A DNA stretch of 19,182 nucleotides from JARLFX01 sp036404255 (GCA_036404255.1 DASWOP010000291.1:1-19182); one strand, 5' to 3'; shown: positions 6,860 through 14,387, counted from the first letter of the stretch. The notes: generated by a model from the sequence alone, not told the origin. A program made the numbers and translations.

Positions 6860-7858
6860 CTAGTTAAAGCCCAGCACCGGATGCGGCGTGTAGGGCTCTT
6901 CCAGCGCTGCGATCTCCTCCGCCGTCAGCTTCACCGTGAGCGCCGCGACTGCATCCTGCAGATGCTGCGGCTTGCTTGCCCCCACAATAGGCGCGGTCAC
7001 ACCCGGTCGGTTCAGCAGCCACGCCAGCGCAAGCTGTGCGCGCGGAATCCCCTGCCGCTCCGCAACCTCGCCCAGGCGATCCACCACTTTGTGATCCGAA
7101 TCTTCCGTGTGCGAGTACAGCGTATTGCCAAAGTTGTCGCTCTGCGTGCGCTTCGTCTGCTCGCTCTGCCACGGACGCGTCAAGCGCCCACGGGCCAGCG
7201 GGCTCCACGGAATCACCCCGATGCCCTCCTCGCGGCACAGCGGCAGCATCTCGCGCTCTTCTTCGCGATAGAGCAGGTTGTAGTGCGGCTGCATGGAGAC
7301 GAAGCGCGTCCAGCCGTTCAGGTCCGCCAGGTACAGCGCCTTGGCGAACTGCCACGAATACATAGAAGACGCCCCGATGTAGCGAACCTTCCCCGCCTTC
7401 ACCACATCGTGCAGCGCCTCCAGCGTCTCTTCGATCGGCGTCTCGTAGTCCCAGCGGTGAATCTGGTACAGATCGATGTAATCCGTCTGCAGGCGGCGCA
7501 GGCTCTCATCCAGCTCGTGCAGGATGGCCTTGCGCGAGAGCCCCTTTCCATTGGGTTCATCGCGCATTACGCCCTGCACCTTAGTGGCGATAACCACAGC
7601 CTCCCGGCGTGTGTTGGCCTTCAGAAAGCGTCCCAGCACCTCTTCGCTGGCGCCGCTGGAATAAACGTTCGCCGTATCGAAGAAATTGATTCCAAGATCA
7701 AGCGCCTGCCGCAGAAACGGCTGGCTCTCCTGCTCGTTCAACGCCCATGCATGACGTCCCGGCATGTTCACCGCTGCAGTGGGATCGCCATAGGTCATGC
7801 AGCCGAGGCAGATGCGCGAAACTTTAAGGCCGGTCTTACCGAGATTCGTATAGTCCAT
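6860..7858 (-). CDS. yajO: Aldo/keto reductase, YajO-like
   Basis: An NADPH-dependent reductase of the aldo/keto reductase superfamily (TIM barrel, cytoplasmic). The 332-residue chain follows E. coli YajO closely as I recall it: LGKTGLKVSRICLGCMTYGD at the start, FFDTANVYS..ASEEVLG, VIATKV, LYQIHRWD.TPIEETLEAL, YIGASSM, REEEREMLPLC, PWSPLARGRLTRPW and a C-terminal PHPVLGFN. The catalytic tetrad is Asp61, Tyr66, Lys93 and His134. The natural substrate is unknown; YajO itself has been linked to carbonyl detoxification and to 1-deoxyxylulose 5-phosphate. AAGGAG five bases before the ATG at 7858 fixes the start. The gene is divergent from an NmrA-type reductase 150 bases away, so shared control is possible. 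Confidence 0.93.
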   Translation of the reverse strand: MDYTNLGKTGLKVSRICLGCMTYGDPTAAVNMPGRHAWALNEQESQPFLRQALDLGINFFDTANVYSSGASEEVLGRFLKANTRREAVVIATKVQGVMRDEPNGKGLSRKAILHELDESLRRLQTDYIDLYQIHRWDYETPIEETLEALHDVVKAGKVRYIGASSMYSWQFAKALYLADLNGWTRFVSMQPHYNLLYREEEREMLPLCREEGIGVIPWSPLARGRLTRPWQSEQTKRTQSDNFGNTLYSHTEDSDHKVVDRLGEVAERQGIPRAQLALAWLLNRPGVTAPIVGASKPQHLQDAVAALTVKLTAEEIAALEEPYTPHPVLGFN

Positions 7859-8012
7859 TACTGCTCCTTATGGAAACGGAGAGATCCATGCCATTGTGGC
7901 GAGGGGTGAGCGCTTCCTTCTTCATAAGAGTGAACCGCCGGTGCAAACGATGCAAGCTGCACACAGTTTCTCTACGGCGCGCACTCTGGGTATGATGAAA
8001 ACGGGGGTGGCT

Positions 8013-8873
8013 ATGCTGTTAATCACTGGAGCCTCAGGCCGTGTCGCACGGCGCACCGCAACTTTGCTGCAGCAGCAGGGTGTTCCCCTGCGCCTGATGA
8101 CGCGCAGCACTGACCGCGTTCCGCCGTTGCCGGGTACGCAGGTAATGCACGCCGACTTCTCCATGCCGGAGACGCTGGACGCTGCCTTCGCCGGCATCTC
8201 CACGGCTCTCATCGTCTCGGGCTCCGGCAAACCCGGCCAGCGCTCGCAGCTGCACCACAACGCCTTTGAAGCCGCCGCCCGCGCCCACGTACAGCACATC
8301 GTCTATCTCTCGCTGCAGGGCGCCTCGCCGCAGTCAAAGTATCCCTACTCGCGCGACCACTACGCCAGCGAGCAGTATCTTGCAGCAACCGGCGTTCCCT
8401 TCACCGTGCTGCGCAATGGGTTCTACCTCGACATGTTCCTGGAAAAGTTTGACGAGACCGGCACCATGCGCGGCCCCGCCGCCGACGGCAGCGGAGCCTT
8501 CATCTCCCGCGAAGACGCCGCCCGCACCGCAGCCGCCGTACTCATCAACCCACCCGGCGGCCTACACGATGTCACTGGCCCGCAAGTGTTATCGCTTACG
8601 GAGATCACTCGCCGTCTCTCAGCCCTCACTGGCCGCGAGCTGCGCTATGAGCCAGAGTCTGTAGCATCCGCCCGCCAGCGCCTGAGCCAGCAGAAGAAGG
8701 AACCTTGGCGCGTCGATCTCTCCGTCGAATGGTTTGAAGCCATCGCCGCGGGTGAACTGTCGCACACCAGTGATGCCGTTCTCCGCTACACCGGTAAGCC
8801 GCCGCTCACTCTCGAGCAATACTTTGCCGAATTCCCCGCTCTGCTGCAGCCACTCAAATTCAAAGCGTCCTGA
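8013..8873 (+). CDS. NAD(P)-binding NmrA/QOR2-like oxidoreductase
   Basis: This 286-residue protein has an atypical short-chain dehydrogenase fold. LLITGASGRVARRTA (2-16) is the Rossmann nucleotide loop, and the middle YSRDHYASEQYLAATGVPFTVLRNGFY resembles the QOR2/YtfG quinone reductase and NmrA groups. Members either reduce quinones or sense NADP(H), so the job is uncertain. The ATG at 8013 puts the loop at the very N-terminus, normal for the family, and GGGGG lies five bases upstream of it with spacer TGGCT. In-frame ATGs at 7992 and 7995 would add six or seven residues. TATGAT at 7991-7996 could be a -10 box, which would favour the 8013 start. The gene is divergent from the YajO-like reductase and converges on the macrodomain gene with five bases between them. 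Confidence 0.85.
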   Translation: MLLITGASGRVARRTATLLQQQGVPLRLMTRSTDRVPPLPGTQVMHADFSMPETLDAAFAGISTALIVSGSGKPGQRSQLHHNAFEAAARAHVQHIVYLSLQGASPQSKYPYSRDHYASEQYLAATGVPFTVLRNGFYLDMFLEKFDETGTMRGPAADGSGAFISREDAARTAAAVLINPPGGLHDVTGPQVLSLTEITRRLSALTGRELRYEPESVASARQRLSQQKKEPWRVDLSVEWFEAIAAGELSHTSDAVLRYTGKPPLTLEQYFAEFPALLQPLKFKAS

Positions 8874-8878
8874 CGCAG

Positions 8879-9388
8879 CTATCGCTCCGCAGCAAGCTCG
8901 CCTTCGTAAAGCGCCATCGTCTCATCGTTGAAGCAGACAAACTGCACCGCCTCCACCCCGCTGCCGCTCACATGGTCACGCACCGTCTTGACCGCGATCT
9001 TCACCGCTCGGTCTGACGGAAATCCATATACTCCCGTGCTGATCGCCGGAAACGCAATCGACTTCACCTCATGCTCGCGCGCGAGTTCCAGGCAGCGGCG
9101 ATAGCACGATGCAAGCAGCTCGTCTTCTTTGTGTCCACCGCCGCGCCACACCGGTCCCACCGTGTGAAAGACCCACTTCGACGGCAGATGAAAACCGTGC
9201 GTAGCCTTGGCATCGCCCGTCTCGCAGCCATGCAACTTGCGGCATGCCTCCAGCAGCTCCGGCCCCGCCGCGCGATGGATCGCTCCATCCACGCCGCCCC
9301 CGCCCAGCAGCGAAGTATTCGCCGCATTCACGATAGCGTCTACGTCCAACCGTGTGATATCGCCACGAACAGCAATCAGTCCTGCCAC
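8879..9388 (-). CDS. ymdB: O-acetyl-ADP-ribose deacetylase, macrodomain protein (YmdB-like)
   Basis: Macrodomain hydrolases of this class remove acetyl from O-acetyl-ADP-ribose and can remove ADP-ribose from protein acidic residues; E. coli YmdB also affects RNase III. The 169 residues form one complete domain: RGDITRLDVDAIVNAAN (8-24), GGGGVDGAIHRAAGP (29-43, with Asp34 in the active site), FHTVGPVWRGG (74-84) and the phosphate loop AISTGVYG (115-122). These match YmdB almost block for block. The start is a GTG at 9388, chosen because GGAGG lies five bases upstream; a GTG at 9400 lies on top of that site and would add four residues. It is a single gene; neighbours give no hint of an ADP-ribosylation partner. 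Confidence 0.93.
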   Translation of the reverse strand: MAGLIAVRGDITRLDVDAIVNAANTSLLGGGGVDGAIHRAAGPELLEACRKLHGCETGDAKATHGFHLPSKWVFHTVGPVWRGGGHKEDELLASCYRRCLELAREHEVKSIAFPAISTGVYGFPSDRAVKIAVKTVRDHVSGSGVEAVQFVCFNDETMALYEGELAAER

Positions 9389-9470
9389 GTCCGCCTCCAC
9401 CCTTGCGTTAGAGCATCTACGTTACAAGTGTTAAGATCAGTTGGCGAACTAAACCAACCCATACTGTTTG

Positions 9471-9554
9471 GATTAAGCCCCCGGCTTCAGCCGGGGGGAG
9501 TGGGGCTTCAGCCCCACGGAAGCGAGCCTAAGAAAAGTGAGGGGCTTTAGCCCC
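9471..9554 (+). repeat. Triple stem-loop element, copy 1
   Basis: Head GGATTAAG is followed by three perfect hairpins: stem CCCCCGGCT/AGCCGGGGG (9478-9486, 9489-9497), stem GTGGGGCT/AGCCCCAC (9500-9507, 9510-9517), and stem GGGGCT/AGCCCC (9541-9546, 9549-9554). The loops are TC, TC and TT. Copies 2 and 3 lie at 12692-12775 and 18307-18390 in the same orientation. A spaced inverted repeat GTTGG/CCAAC (9440-9458) lies just before the head. The element fills the gap between the macrodomain gene and the permease gene, both minus strand. Confidence 0.9.
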
Positions 9555-9569
9555 GGAAGTCACTTTTCT
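9531..9569 (-). terminator. Candidate terminator of the permease gene
   Basis: The third hairpin of the repeat element is here enclosed by perfect 10-base arms, AGAAAAGTGA (9531-9540) and TCACTTTTCT (9560-9569), which the other two copies lack. Read on the minus strand, a long stem ends in a T-rich stretch 39 bases past the permease stop, as expected for an intrinsic terminator. Confidence 0.45.
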
Positions 9570-9607
9570 ATTCCCCCGTGCTGTCACCCCTCCAAAACGG
9601 AAACGCG

Positions 9608-11203
9608 TTAGCTGGGATCAGTCGGCTGGTAAAACTCGCTCCGCTTGCGGCTATAGAAGAAATAAATCACCAGCCCAATCGCCAGCCAGATAAAGAAGCG
9701 CAGCCACGTGCCAATCGGCAGACCGGCCATCAGCACCAGGCAGCAGATCACGCTCAGCACCGGAATAACCGGCCCAAACGGCACGCGGAATCCCCTCCGT
9801 CTACCCGGATCGCGGTAGCGCAGCACGATCACGCCGACAGACACCAGCACAAACGCGAAGAGCGTCCCGATGTTCGATAGCTCTGCCAGCAGGCCGATAT
9901 CAAATAAGCCCGCCGGAATTGCCACCACGAGACCGGCAACCCACGTCGCCACCACCGGAGTACGAAACCGCGGATGCACCTTGCTGAAGCAGTCCGGCAG
10001 CAGCCGGTCGCGCGACATCGCAAACCATACCCGCGCCTGCCCAAGCTGGAAGACCAGAATCGACGAGATCATCCCCAGCAGCGCGCCCAGCAGCACTACC
10101 AGCCGTACCCAGTGCAGGCGCACGCCGCCCGGCCCCAGTGAAAGCTTCTTCAGCGCGTTCACCACCGGCGCCGCATCGCCCATCATGGAGTTCCACGGCA
10201 CAATACCCGTGAGCACCACGGCCACGCCCACATACAAAATCGTGCAGATAATCAGCGTCGCGATAATGCCGATCGGCACATCGCGCTGCGGATTCTTGCA
10301 CTCCTCCGAAGCCGTAGAGACCGAATCAAATCCAATGTAGGTGAAGAAAATAATGGACCCACCAGCCAGCACGCCAGACATTCCATTGGGTGCGAACGGA
10401 TGATAGTTGCCGGGGTGGATGAAGCTCAGGCCAAAGAAGATGAAGGTCAGAATGGCGATGATCTTCAGCAGCACCATCCCGTTGTTCACTTCAATTGATT
10501 CGCGGATGCCGCGCACCAGCAGAATCGTAAGCAGCATCACCACGATGAACGCCGGAACATTAAATCCGAGGTGCCAACCCGGCATGTAGACGTCGTGCCC
10601 CTGCAGGTCCTGCATCCCCAGCGGTAGATACGCTGGGGAGATCCACGTCGGTCGAAAGTGCAGCCCGAGCCAGTCCATCAGGTCTACCAGATGCGCGGCA
10701 AACCCCACGCTGACTGACATATTGCTGAACGCGTACTCCAGGATCAGGTCCCAGCCGATGATCCACGCGATCAGTTCGCCCAGCGTGGCATACGCATACG
10801 TATAAGCCGACCCGGCAATCGGAATCATCGATGCGAGTTCCGCATAACAAAGCCCCGTCAGCGCACACACCAGCGCGACCAGCAGCATCGAAAGCGCCAG
10901 CGCAGGCCCTGCGCCCGGCCGTCCAGCCAGCGCGGAGTGATGCAGCACATAATCCAGTACCGGCGTCCGCAGAACCGAGGGGATGGCGCTCATGTCACCG
11001 GCAATAGCCGTGCCAATAACCGTGAAGATGCCGGAACCAATAACCGCGCCGATGCCCAGCGCCGTAATGGATACCGGACCCAGCGTCTTTCGCAGCGCAT
11101 GCTCTGGGCGTTCGGAGTCGCTTATGAGCTTATTGATGGATTTGGTAGCAAAGATTTGCCTGCCCAGAGTACTTTCTCCCAGCGCTGCAAGAGCATGCCG
11201 CAA
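9608..11203 (-). CDS. Amino acid permease of the APC superfamily (cationic amino acid transporter type)
   Basis: An inner-membrane transporter with about 12 to 14 hydrophobic segments and the APC opening signature ITALGIGAVIGSGIFTVIGTA in the first membrane segment. FFTYIGFDSVSTASEECKNPQRDVPIGI is the conserved segment of the CAT/YfnA subgroup, which moves basic or other amino acids with protons. The position next to rocD suits arginine or ornithine uptake, but the substrate is inference. The coordinates use a TTG directly after an in-frame stop, giving 531 residues. No ATG or GTG occurs before the first membrane segment. A CTG at 11167 has GGGAG eight bases upstream and would give 519 residues beginning GRQIFATKS, close to where relatives begin, so it is a serious alternative. 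The gene lies 73 bases downstream of rocD. Confidence 0.88.
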   Translation of the reverse strand: MRHALAALGESTLGRQIFATKSINKLISDSERPEHALRKTLGPVSITALGIGAVIGSGIFTVIGTAIAGDMSAIPSVLRTPVLDYVLHHSALAGRPGAGPALALSMLLVALVCALTGLCYAELASMIPIAGSAYTYAYATLGELIAWIIGWDLILEYAFSNMSVSVGFAAHLVDLMDWLGLHFRPTWISPAYLPLGMQDLQGHDVYMPGWHLGFNVPAFIVVMLLTILLVRGIRESIEVNNGMVLLKIIAILTFIFFGLSFIHPGNYHPFAPNGMSGVLAGGSIIFFTYIGFDSVSTASEECKNPQRDVPIGIIATLIICTILYVGVAVVLTGIVPWNSMMGDAAPVVNALKKLSLGPGGVRLHWVRLVVLLGALLGMISSILVFQLGQARVWFAMSRDRLLPDCFSKVHPRFRTPVVATWVAGLVVAIPAGLFDIGLLAELSNIGTLFAFVLVSVGVIVLRYRDPGRRRGFRVPFGPVIPVLSVICCLVLMAGLPIGTWLRFFIWLAIGLVIYFFYSRKRSEFYQPTDPS

Positions 11204-11276
11204 TCAGCGCCCGCCACAGCCCACATTATTAAAATAACGTAAATACCTTCACTACAAATTTATCAGCCTGCGCACT

Positions 11277-12488
11277 TCAGCCCCGTGCTTTGCCCTCAAG
11301 GCCTTCCACAACCTCGTGAATCCGTTCCGCTGCCCAGCGAATATCTTCCTTTTCAATAATCAGCGGCGGCGCCAGCCGGATGATGTTGGTGTGGGTCTCC
11401 TTGCACAGAATGCCCGCCTTCTTCAGCGCCTCGCAGAAGGGCCGCGCCGGCTCATTCAGCTCAATCGCAATCCACAGCCCGATCCCGCGCACCGTGTGAA
11501 TCGCCGGGCTCTCAATCGCGCGCAGCAGCTCCAGAAAGTACGGCCCCAGCTCGGCAGAGCGTTCGCTCAGCCTCTCATCCACGATCACGCCCAGCGCAGC
11601 CCGGCCAATGGCGCACGCCAGCGGACTGCCGCCGAAGGTACTCCCATGGTCTCCCGGCTGAAAGAGGCTCAGCACCTCGCGCGAAGCCAGCACGGCAGAG
11701 ATGGGATAGAAGCCGCCCGAAAGCGCCTTGCCCACCATCACCACATCCGGACGGATGTCCTCGTGCTCAAACGCAAACAGCTTGCCCGTGCGTCCCAGCC
11801 CGGATTGAATCTCATCCAGCATCAGCAGCACGTTATTCGCCTTACAGATCGCAGCAACTTCGCGCAGATAGCCCACCGGCGGAATCATCACGCCAGCCTC
11901 ACCCTGCACCGGCTCCACCAGAAATCCGCAGGTATTCGGCGTGATCGCCTCGCGCAGCGCCGCAGCATCGCCAAATGGAATCACCCGGAACCCGGCAGGA
12001 AACGGCCCAAAATCGCGCTTGTACTGGTCGTCCGTCGAAAAACTGACAATGGCAATCGTGCGCCCATGGAAATTGTTGGCGCACACAATAATCTCCGCCT
12101 TGTCCTGCGGAATGCCTTTCACCAGGCAGCCCCACTTGCGTGCGGCCTTCAGCGCCGTCTCCACGGCCTCTGCGCCAGAGTTCATCGGCAGCGCCATATC
12201 GAACCCCGTAATGCGGTGCAGGTCCTCGTAGAAGAGCGGCAACTGCACATTGCGGAATGCGCGCGATGTAAGCGTCAGCTTCCGCGCCTGCTCGATCATG
12301 GCATTCAGAATCTTCGGGTGGCAGTGTCCCTGGTTCAGCGCCGAATACGCGGAAAGGCAGTCCAGGTACCGCTTTCCGTCCGTGTCATAGACCCAGATTC
12401 CCTCGCCACGCTCAATCACTACATCCAAAGGATGGTAGTTGTGGGCACCATACTCCTGCTCCAACTCGATATAGTCCGCAGTCAGCAC
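11277..12488 (-). CDS. rocD: Ornithine aminotransferase
   Basis: RocD is a PLP enzyme that moves the delta-amino group of ornithine to 2-oxoglutarate, giving glutamate semialdehyde on the way to glutamate or proline. The 403 residues match the family's length. Visible blocks are EQEYGAHNYHPLDVVIERGEG (10-30), NSGAEAVETALKAARKW (103-119), NNFHGRT (138-144), EPVQGEAGV (192-200), LDEIQSGLGRTG (with Asp225, which holds the PLP ring nitrogen), and GKALSGGFYP (Lys254 forming the Schiff base). The start is a GTG at 12488 with GAGGG three bases upstream; an in-frame TGA nine bases upstream rules out a longer form. The permease follows 73 bases later on the same strand. Together they suggest use of arginine or ornithine. 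Confidence 0.95.
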   Translation of the reverse strand: MLTADYIELEQEYGAHNYHPLDVVIERGEGIWVYDTDGKRYLDCLSAYSALNQGHCHPKILNAMIEQARKLTLTSRAFRNVQLPLFYEDLHRITGFDMALPMNSGAEAVETALKAARKWGCLVKGIPQDKAEIIVCANNFHGRTIAIVSFSTDDQYKRDFGPFPAGFRVIPFGDAAALREAITPNTCGFLVEPVQGEAGVMIPPVGYLREVAAICKANNVLLMLDEIQSGLGRTGKLFAFEHEDIRPDVVMVGKALSGGFYPISAVLASREVLSLFQPGDHGSTFGGSPLACAIGRAALGVIVDERLSERSAELGPYFLELLRAIESPAIHTVRGIGLWIAIELNEPARPFCEALKKAGILCKETHTNIIRLAPPLIIEKEDIRWAAERIHEVVEGLEGKARG

Positions 12489-12571
12489 TTTCCCTCACAA
12501 ATCTTTGCTTTGCATCAAGTGTAGCGCGGTGCACGCCTGCTTCGCCATCCGCAGCACGAGACAGTACTGTC

Positions 12572-12691
12572 CCGTTTTGTTTTTGGATGGCCAATCCTCC
12601 TGCTATTTTGTTTTTGATGGGTCAATCATCTCGCTGTTTGGGGAATGGTGAATCATCCGCTGTTGTTCGAGCTCGAATCGTCTTGCTTTTC
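12572..12691 (+). repeat. Degenerate tandem array leading into stem-loop element copy 2
   Basis: About four imperfect units of 25-31 bp share a T-rich start, a GATGG..AATC middle and an end like CCTGCT or TCGCTG. The last runs into the element head (TTGCTTTTCGGATTAAG). Each unit has its own small inverted repeat with different letters: GGAT/ATCC near 12585-12597, TGAT/ATCA near 12615-12628, a bulged GGAATG/CATCC near 12641-12657, and the perfect 12-bp palindrome TTCGAGCTCGAA at 12666-12677. It lies in the divergent gap between rocD and the ZIP gene. Confidence 0.5.
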
Positions 12692-12775
12692 GGATTAAGC
12701 CCCCGGCTTCAGCCGGGGGGAGTGGGGCTTCAGCCCCACGGAAATAGCCCCCAAAAAAGAAGGGGCTTTAGCCCC
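12692..12775 (+). repeat. Triple stem-loop element, copy 2
   Basis: It has the same head and the same three hairpins as copy 1: 12700-12708 with 12711-12719, 12722-12729 with 12732-12739, and 12762-12767 with 12770-12775. Sequence is identical to copy 1 through the first two hairpins and the base run between them; the linker before the third differs. It ends 88 bases before the ZIP gene. Confidence 0.9.
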
Positions 12776-12863
12776 GGAGCCTCTCGCACTCCCGCCAATG
12801 AAGAACCCACAGCGAGACCACCCATCTGTAATTGCGAGAGCAAATGCATTATCATGGAAAGAA

Positions 12864-13649
12864 ATGCTCCTCATCAGCTCCACCGCCGCAGTCTTTGCCG
12901 TGCAGGCGTCTGCCGTCAGCGCCGCGTGGCTGCTGCGCCGCAAAGAAGCCGCCCTCCGCCGCCAGCTTCCATTCATCGTCAGCCTGGCCGTCGGCGTTCT
13001 CCTCGCCACCGCCCTCCTGCACCTTCTGCCGGAAGCCGTCGCCACCCTCGGCAACGGCACGCGCACCTGGGCGCTTCTCGGCGGCACCATGCTTGCCCTC
13101 TTCAGCCTCGAACGCATCTTCTTCGCCATCACCGGCAACCCCGCGGAGCCCGAGTTGGAGCCCGCGCACGGCCACGAACATCATCACCATGGCGGCCACA
13201 GCACTCGCCCCATGAGCCTGGTCCTGGCCAGCATGCTCCACAGCTTTGTGGATGGAGCCGCCGTCGGCGTAGCCTTCCTCGCCAGTCCACGTATCGGCTG
13301 GATCACCGCCCTGGCCATCGCCCTGCACGAGATCCCCCACCGCATGGGCGACTTCGCCGTTCTCGTCCACCTCCATATGCCCCCCGCCCGCGCTCTCCGC
13401 ATGGCCGCGCTGGCCGGAGTCCCTTCATTCGTCGGCCTCGCCGCCGTCCTCTACGCCGGAACCATGCGCACGCAGAACATCGCCCTGCTGCTCCCCGTCA
13501 GCGCAGGCAGCTTCCTCTACATCGCCACCGCGAATCTCCTTCCCGAGCTCCAGGAAGAGTGCCGCTGGCCACGCGTCGTCCTGCAGATTCTCTGCCTGAT
13601 CGTTGGTGTTGCCCTGGTCATGCTCGCCGGCGGCGTCGCCCAGAGCTAG
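12864..13649 (+). CDS. ZIP family divalent metal transporter
   Basis: ZIP proteins carry zinc, or other divalent metals, across the inner membrane into the cytoplasm. The 261-residue chain has about eight hydrophobic segments. The central signature helices are clear: HSFVDGAAVG (His126, Asp130) and HEIPHRMGDF (His155, Glu156, His159, Asp163), which hold the metal site. A histidine-rich loop (HGHEHHHHGGH, 102-112) between the third and fourth helices is a typical metal sensor or donor. The start is the ATG at 12864 with GGA five bases upstream and a hydrophobic helix right after it; an in-frame ATG at 12798 would add 22 polar residues and run into the repeat region. A Fur-family regulator lies convergently 296 bases downstream, so zinc control is plausible. 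Confidence 0.9.
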   Translation: MLLISSTAAVFAVQASAVSAAWLLRRKEAALRRQLPFIVSLAVGVLLATALLHLLPEAVATLGNGTRTWALLGGTMLALFSLERIFFAITGNPAEPELEPAHGHEHHHHGGHSTRPMSLVLASMLHSFVDGAAVGVAFLASPRIGWITALAIALHEIPHRMGDFAVLVHLHMPPARALRMAALAGVPSFVGLAAVLYAGTMRTQNIALLLPVSAGSFLYIATANLLPELQEECRWPRVVLQILCLIVGVALVMLAGGVAQS

Positions 13650-13701
13650 CCCACGCCACCTACTTCATCCAGCCGATACTCTGCGTGCCCAGCCACAGAA
13701 G

Positions 13702-13738
13702 TGGGTGCCCCGGGTCTCGCTTTTGAGACCCGGGTTTT
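13702..13738 (+). terminator. GGTCTC hairpin repeat, copy 1; probable terminator of the ZIP gene
   Basis: Perfect 10-base arms CCCGGGTCTC (13709-13718) and GAGACCCGGG (13725-13734) enclose GCTTTT and are followed by TTTT. It lies about 60 bases after the ZIP stop and has the form of an intrinsic terminator. Copies with the leading GGGTGCC are at 15513-15544 and 19080-19110, so it is also a dispersed repeat. Confidence 0.7.
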
Positions 13739-13755
13739 CACCGCAGCACAAATCT

Positions 13756-13800
13756 GGGTGCCCCATCCTCACGACAGGTTCATCGTCGTTAGGGTGGGCA
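13756..13800. repeat. GGGTGCCCCATCC hairpin repeat
   Basis: TGCCCCATCCT at the left pairs imperfectly with AGGGTGGGCA at the right, around an inner stem ACGAC/GTCGT (13771-13775, 13784-13788). It shares its leading GGGTGCCCC with the neighbouring hairpin family. I recall similar repeats from acidobacterial genomes; only one copy is in this window. Confidence 0.55.
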
Positions 13801-13856
13801 TCGCGCGTGTAGCGCGACCGCTCCCGCCCATTTCTCCCCTGTCATCCATTTTCACT

Positions 13857-13890
13857 CTGTCATTCTGAGCGCAGCGAAGAATCTGCTTCT
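13857..13890 (+). repeat. Dispersed intergenic repeat, GTCATTC...GAATCTGC family, copy 2
   Basis: The copy reads TGTCATTCTGAGCGCAGCGA followed by AGAATCTGCTTCT. It matches the copy at 6770 at most positions and is the cleanest of the three. Confidence 0.75.
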
Positions 13891-13945
13891 CGCACGATTC
13901 CCACCCAGGCAAACGCCATCGACTCGCGCAACGAATCTCCAGCCC

Positions 13946-14320
13946 CTACTTACTGCACTCCGCACAAGTCCCATACACAAAAAACTCATGCCCTGTGTAC
14001 TTGAACCCCCGTGGCAGCTTCGGCCGGACCGGCATAGCGCACCCGACCAGCTCATGCGTAGCCCCGCAGACCATGCACTGAAAGTGATGGTGATGCTCCT
14101 TCCCCGCCACCTCATACCGCGTGGACGCGCCCGGAATCTGCACCGGCGTCAGCCACCGCGACTCCAGCAGCGCCGCAATATTCCGGTAGATGGTCGCAAT
14201 GCTCACGCCGTCCACCTGCTTCTGCGCCAGCAGCAGCGCCTCTTCCGGCGAAAGCGGGCGGTCAGCCTGCGTGAACGCTTCGCGGATCGCGTTCTTCTGC
14301 CGCGTATTACGAGTCTGCAC
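13946..14320 (-). CDS. Fur-family metal-dependent repressor, possibly Zur
   Basis: A DNA-binding repressor that uses a bound metal as co-repressor. Counting from the GTG at 14320 it has 124 residues, short for the family (about 135-150). A winged helix-turn-helix with recognition helix GVSIATIYRNIAALLES (38-54) is followed by HHHHFQCMVCG (76-86). Two CxxC pairs (Cys82/Cys85 and Cys119/Cys122) form the structural zinc site. Fur, Zur and PerR cannot be told apart with certainty; the convergent ZIP transporter makes Zur the better guess. The start is uncertain: no ATG is in place, and a TTG at 14326 with GGAG ten bases upstream is an alternative. The longer frame to 14434 has no family sequence. 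It is divergent from the LacI-type gene. Confidence 0.87.
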   Translation of the reverse strand: MQTRNTRQKNAIREAFTQADRPLSPEEALLLAQKQVDGVSIATIYRNIAALLESRWLTPVQIPGASTRYEVAGKEHHHHFQCMVCGATHELVGCAMPVRPKLPRGFKYTGHEFFVYGTCAECSK

Positions 14321-14387
14321 AGTCAATCGTCTATAGCTCCAGAGGGTACGCTGCTGATTGTATAGCTGCGCCAGCGGACTCTGCCCA

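Larger units (their letters stand above)
13650..13945. other. Repeat-filled gap between ZIP and Fur-family genes
   Basis: No gene is visible between these convergent genes. Almost the whole gap is made of three different dispersed repeats (13702-13738, 13756-13800, 13857-13890), listed separately. Confidence 0.8.

Noticed and set aside
6881..7909. 342-codon plus-strand ORF
   Set aside because: Antisense shadow of the YajO-like reductase gene.
7941..7962. TGCA-rich inverted repeat (GTGCA/TGCAC) as an operator between the two divergent reductase genes
   Set aside because: Arms are only five bases and the three TGCA words are unevenly spaced; it does not fit a LacI-type site centred on CG.
11316..12524. 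402-codon plus-strand ORF
   Set aside because: It lies antisense across rocD, whose catalytic residues are all intact; long antisense frames are common in high-GC genes.
12798..12863. Extended N-terminus of the ZIP transporter
   Set aside because: The extra 22 residues are polar, precede the first membrane helix and lack a ribosome-binding site; they begin next to the repeat element.
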